DNA from: Pseudomonadota bacterium
GTDB taxonomy: Bacteria; Myxococcota; UBA9042; PHBI01
Assembly (NCBI GenBank): GCA_005772945.1
Contig: SXIE01000081.1
Coordinates: 1-8,347, forward strand
DNA: 8,347 nucleotides
Direction of reading: 5' to 3'
Shown: positions 5,683 through 8,347 of the stretch, piece after piece
How positions within the stretch are numbered: position 1 is the stretch's first letter
Layout of the letters: the number at the start of each line of letters is the position of its first letter
Notes under the pieces: generated by a model
The model's database searches: none
Seen by the model: the letters and a program-made list of their open reading frames with translations, nothing else
Told to the model about the DNA's origin: nothing
Position numbers and translations under genes: made by a program

Positions 5683-7278
5683 TCAGAAGCTGCCGCCGAG
5701 GCGGATGACTGCGCCTTGGGCGCCGTGACCGGCGATGGGTAGGAGATCGATACGATGGGCGGTGCCGGCGGGCGGCCCCGACGTGAGGTCGAGGACGATG
5801 AGCGTCGCAGCGGTCGCGAGGCCGATGCCGCCGATGACGAGCGTGGCGGCGCCCGCGTCGGCGAAGGTGTTCGCCTCGGCCTCGAGAGCCTTGGCTTCGC
5901 GTTGTGTGAGCGTCGCTGGCTCGACGACGCCCTCGTGCGCAGCGCCGCGGATGGTCGCGCGCTTGTCGGCCGCCACCGCCAGGCAAATCGCGCCCGCGAT
6001 GATACCTGCCACGCCGATGGTGCCGGCGGTGATCTCCCACGGGAGGCGAGGATTTGGTTCGCGTTCGAGGCGGACCTCGAGCTGCGCCGTGCCGGCCGCG
6101 GCGAGCGCGAACGGCCGTGTCGTGCTGAGGTGGCCGGGGGCCGTGGCGACCAGGCGGTGCGGTCCGGGCGCGATCAGCGAGCCCGGGAGGTAGGGGCGGC
6201 CGTCGACCGTGACGAGCGCGCCCGCGGGGAGGCCCGCGACGTCGATCCGCCCGCCGCGTTGGCAGGGCTCCTCGGTGCCGGCGGCGGGCAAGTCGGTCGG
6301 GACGAACCAACCCGCCGGGCACTGCGGCGTGCCCGTGCATTGCGCCGCGGGCGTGGTCGCGGCGGGATCGAACACTTGCGCCGGCCAGCAACAATGGACG
6401 CCGTCGACGCGCACCTTGCCCTCGGCGCAGCCCTCGAGCGCGCACGTCTCGCCGGTGCGGATGTAGGCGCGCGGGCAGGTCGGCGCGCCGCGGCAGCCGC
6501 CGCTCCAGGTCTGCCCGCGCCAGCAGCAATGGATGCCGTCGACGCGCTCGCGGTCCTGGCTACAGGCCTCCAGCTGGCACTCGCGCCCGACCGCGAAGTG
6601 GCCCGACGGACAGCTCGGCGTGCCTTCGCAGGCGCCATTTTCCCAGCGCTGGCCGGGGTAGCAGCAGTGGATCCCGTCAGCGGTGTGAACGCGTCCGCTC
6701 GTGCAGGCGGGGGCGACGCAGCGGGCGCCGTCCGCGACGAGGCCTCCCGTGCAGGTGGGCGTGCCGACGCAGGCGCCGCCCCCGCTGGCGTTCCACGTTT
6801 GGCCGGGCCAGCAGCAGTGGGCCTGATCGGGCGTCAGGACGAGGCCGGCTTCGCACGTCGGCGCGACGGGCGCCGGTCCGCAGCTGTCGGCGAGTGGCAC
6901 CAGCGCGCCGGGGCATGCGTCGGGTCGGCCGTCGCAACGCCCGCCGGCCCAGCTCTGGCCCGGGTAGCAGCAGCGGCCCTTCGTCTTGGGGGTGCGCGTC
7001 TTGCCCGCGGGACAGGCGGGCGTGACGGTCACGTGGCGGCAGCAGCCCCACTCGTCGACGTCGTCGCCGCACCCGTCGGTGATGCACGGATTGGGCTTGG
7101 CGGCGTTGGCGGGGTGGCGCGCGGCGAGGGCGACCGCTAGGAACGCGAGCACCCCGAGCGACCCGCGCAGGCACGTGCCGAAAACGCTCCGCGTTCCGCG
7201 TGGGGCCCCATCCCCAGTTGCTGCCCCGAGCGGCACTCGGGGCGCTCTTCGCGAGCGGGCGGCACAAGAGAAGCGCAT
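5683..7278 (-). CDS. Cys-rich CCWPGQ-repeat membrane protein with PEGA domain
   Basis: No named function recognised; 531 residues. An Arg-rich leader (1-39) precedes a hydrophobic run (about 40-53) ending PANAA, a likely signal peptide cut near residue 59. Residues 61-100 include GCC and CITDGC. About 101-340 holds five tandem units of 45-52 residues, each with a CC[YW]-Gln-aromatic core (C103-104, C155-156, C205-206, C251-252, C296-297), then GxC, GxPxCP and further Cys. A PEGA domain (344-405; LPAGALVTVDG, PGPHRLVATAPGH) follows. Two membrane helices (about 415-436 and 476-497) flank a charged loop. The repeats and PEGA should face outwards, stabilised by disulfides. GAGAGG (complement of 7287-7292), eight bases upstream, supports ATG 7278. 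It lies 31 bases after the FGE-domain gene. PEGA domains are typical of bacterial surface proteins, which suits a structural or binding role, but this is inference. Confidence 0.8.
   Translation of the reverse strand: MRFSCAARSRRAPRVPLGAATGDGAPRGTRSVFGTCLRGSLGVLAFLAVALAARHPANAAKPNPCITDGCGDDVDEWGCCRHVTVTPACPAGKTRTPKTKGRCCYPGQSWAGGRCDGRPDACPGALVPLADSCGPAPVAPTCEAGLVLTPDQAHCCWPGQTWNASGGGACVGTPTCTGGLVADGARCVAPACTSGRVHTADGIHCCYPGQRWENGACEGTPSCPSGHFAVGRECQLEACSQDRERVDGIHCCWRGQTWSGGCRGAPTCPRAYIRTGETCALEGCAEGKVRVDGVHCCWPAQVFDPAATTPAAQCTGTPQCPAGWFVPTDLPAAGTEEPCQRGGRIDVAGLPAGALVTVDGRPYLPGSLIAPGPHRLVATAPGHLSTTRPFALAAAGTAQLEVRLEREPNPRLPWEITAGTIGVAGIIAGAICLAVAADKRATIRGAAHEGVVEPATLTQREAKALEAEANTFADAGAATLVIGGIGLATAATLIVLDLTSGPPAGTAHRIDLLPIAGHGAQGAVIRLGGSF
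6259..6978 (-). repeat. Five coding Cys-rich repeats (CC-W/Y-PGQ units)
   Basis: Residues 101-340 of the surface protein. Unit cores are CCYPGQSW, CCWPGQTW, CCYPGQRW, CCWRGQTW and CCWPAQVF, starting at residues 103, 155, 205, 251 and 296. Spacing falls from 52 to 45 residues toward the C-terminus. The third to fifth units share a lead-in of the form DG[IV]H. DNA copies are similar (CAGCAGCAATGGATGCCGTC-like, on the plus strand) but not identical, so they are old duplications. The last unit lacks the Trp and carries an Ala/Thr insertion. Confidence 0.85.
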
Positions 7279-7309
7279 GGGCCGAGCCTCTCAGGGCCTT
7301 GGCGTGTCG

Positions 7310-8347
7310 TCAATCCTCGACGCTGCGCGCGCAGCGGAAGCCGACCAGCGCGAGGGCGCTCGTCGCGCGCGCAAGGCAGCTCCCCTTGGCGCAGAGACGC
7401 CAGCGTGCGGCGAGGCCCTCGGGGCTCGGTGGCACGCCGAGCTCGAGCCCGCGAATCGAGCGGAACTCGCGCCCGCCGGCGGTCACGAAGGCCTCCGACT
7501 TGCCGGGCAGCGGCTCGCGCCAGAGGTCGGCGGTCCACTCGCGCGCGTTGCCCAGCAGGTCCCAGAGCCCCTCGGGCGTGCGATCCCTGGGATGCGTCAT
7601 CACCGCCGAAAACGGGGGCCTCGCGAGGGTCGTCAGGTCCTTCCCCGCGAGGCCGGCGCCGAGCTCGGCGAAGCCCTCGCGCGGCAGGGCGTCGCCCCAG
7701 GGCCACAGCCGGCGCGTGCGCAGATCGAGCGCCGTCTCGTTCGCGTACCGCCCCGAGCGCGCCGCCCACTCCCACTCTTCCTCGGTCGGCAGGCGCCCCG
7801 CGAACGGGCTCCCGACGAGCGCGCAATACGCCATCGCGTCCGTCCAATCGACCCCCGTCACAGGCAGGCGCCGGCGCGCCGCGGGATCCGGTGGGAGCCA
7901 CGCGGGCCGCGCGGTCAGGGCCTTATCGGGATGCCCGGCGAGGTAGCTCTCGTATTCCTCCCACGTCACCTCGTGGGTCTGCACGGCGAACGCGCGCGTC
8001 GGCGCGAAGACGCCACGCGTCGGGGCGAAGGCCGTCGGATCGGTCACGCCCGCGGCGCGGGGATCGGACGGATCGATCCCCAGCGCAAGGCGATACGGCG
8101 CCGGCGCGATGCGCACGAACGGGTTGAGGCCGCGGAGCGTCGCGGCCAAGCTCGGGGCGCGGACGTCGGGCGCGTCCGTGTCGGCGGGGGCTTGCGTGTC
8201 GGGCGCGGGGGTCGTGTCGGGCGCCTGGTTCACGGTGGTGTCGGGCGCGTCCGTGAGGTGCGTGGCGACGAGCGCGGGTCGCGTGGGCGCGTCGGTGGGC
8301 GGGCGCTCGGGTGCCGTCGGCGGCGTCGGCCCCTGGGTCGCCAGAAC
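7310..8347 (-). CDS. FGE-sulfatase (SUMF1-like) domain protein, 5' end beyond window
   Basis: The frame stays open to the right edge, so the 345 visible residues lack the true start; GTG at 8233-8231 is not the likely start. The first 60 or so residues are a Pro/Thr/Ala/Asp linker with repeated APDT. The domain (about 118-343 of the visible part) shows the family pattern: VQTHEVTWEEYE, PVTGVDWTDAMAYC, RLPTEEEWEWAARSGRY, WPWGD, GLWDLLGNAREWTADL, RSIRGLELG and the closing GFRCA. True formylglycine-generating enzymes oxidise a sulfatase Cys using two active Cys. Here CAKGSC occurs near the end, but 11 rather than about 20 residues before GFRC, so catalysis is doubtful. Many bacterial relatives, often fused to kinases or signal regions, are non-FGE modifiers or binding modules. 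It probably leads the operon with the Cys-rich and metzincin genes; a lost signal or membrane segment is likely upstream. Confidence 0.85.
   Translation of the reverse strand, partial: VLATQGPTPPTAPERPPTDAPTRPALVATHLTDAPDTTVNQAPDTTPAPDTQAPADTDAPDVRAPSLAATLRGLNPFVRIAPAPYRLALGIDPSDPRAAGVTDPTAFAPTRGVFAPTRAFAVQTHEVTWEEYESYLAGHPDKALTARPAWLPPDPAARRRLPVTGVDWTDAMAYCALVGSPFAGRLPTEEEWEWAARSGRYANETALDLRTRRLWPWGDALPREGFAELGAGLAGKDLTTLARPPFSAVMTHPRDRTPEGLWDLLGNAREWTADLWREPLPGKSEAFVTAGGREFRSIRGLELGVPPSPEGLAARWRLCAKGSCLARATSALALVGFRCARSVED
8157..8262 (-). repeat. Low-complexity APDT-type linker repeats
   Basis: On the plus strand, GTGTCGGGCGC-like copies recur at about 8196, 8215 and 8238, with a shorter TCGGGCGCG at 8166. 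They encode the Ala-Pro-Asp-Thr-rich linker before the FGE-like domain. This is a flexible spacer typical of exported or membrane-anchored proteins. Slippage between copies could change its length. It has no independent genetic element character. Confidence 0.6.

Noticed and set aside
5651..6529. Extension of the metzincin lipoprotein upstream to about 6529
   Set aside because: The extra part is Arg/Pro-rich antisense-like sequence inside the Cys-rich gene; ATG 5650 starts directly at a signal peptide with a lipobox-like Cys.
5755..7140. 461-residue plus-strand open frame opposite the Cys-rich gene
   Set aside because: Composition is Ala/Gly/Arg shadow typical of high GC; the minus-strand reading has a signal peptide, Cys repeats, PEGA and membrane helices.
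8231..8233. GTG as the start of the FGE-domain protein
   Set aside because: The frame continues open to the window edge with the same linker composition, and no ribosome site precedes this codon.
8157..8262. CRISPR-like repeat array
   Set aside because: The repeats are short, irregular, in frame and encode an APDT-type linker; there are no spacers of even length.

Overview
The window looks like two unrelated pieces of bacterial DNA joined near base 3294. The left piece (1 to about 3294) reads as an alphaproteobacterium, probably Caulobacterales/Hyphomonadaceae-like. It has mrp (minus strand, running off the left edge), diverging from hflK-hflC-degP on the plus strand, a familiar alphaproteobacterial order. 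The right piece (about 3294 to 8347) reads as a high-GC Myxococcota/deltaproteobacterial genome. It encodes a glycoside-hydrolase C-terminus, an E. coli-type SpeD, and surface or envelope proteins of the kind common there: a PEGA domain, Cys-rich repeats, an FGE-sulfatase fold and a lipoprotein metzincin. These assignments come from protein character, not from a database search.

Left piece, in order: mrp (1-642, minus), a 109-base divergent control region, hflK (752-1867), hflC (1867-2721, stop/start overlap), a hairpin terminator with a UUCG loop, and a DegP/HtrA-type protease (2803 onward). The protease reading is cut off in the middle of its catalytic domain. HflK and HflC form the membrane SPFH complex that holds the FtsH protease, and DegP is a periplasmic quality-control protease, so this cluster is about envelope protein quality. 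Mrp is an Fe-S cluster carrier ATPase.

At about 3294 the DegP reading stops matching its family and a glycoside-hydrolase-like reading begins in another frame, already in mid-protein. Both proteins are broken at the same point with no mobile element between them. An assembly chimera is the simplest explanation.

Right piece, in order: a GH-A-type glycosidase C-terminal fragment (to 3962, plus), speD (4051-4839, plus), then a convergent minus-strand set read from the right edge leftwards. That set is an FGE-sulfatase-domain protein (8347-7310, 5' end missing), a Cys-rich repeat/PEGA/two-helix membrane protein (7278-5683) and a lipoprotein with an archaemetzincin-like zinc motif (5650-4859). 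Gaps of 31 and 32 bases suggest one operon. All three products look exported or membrane bound, and this is the least explained and most interesting part of the window. I saw no tRNA, rRNA, CRISPR array, insertion sequence or integrase.
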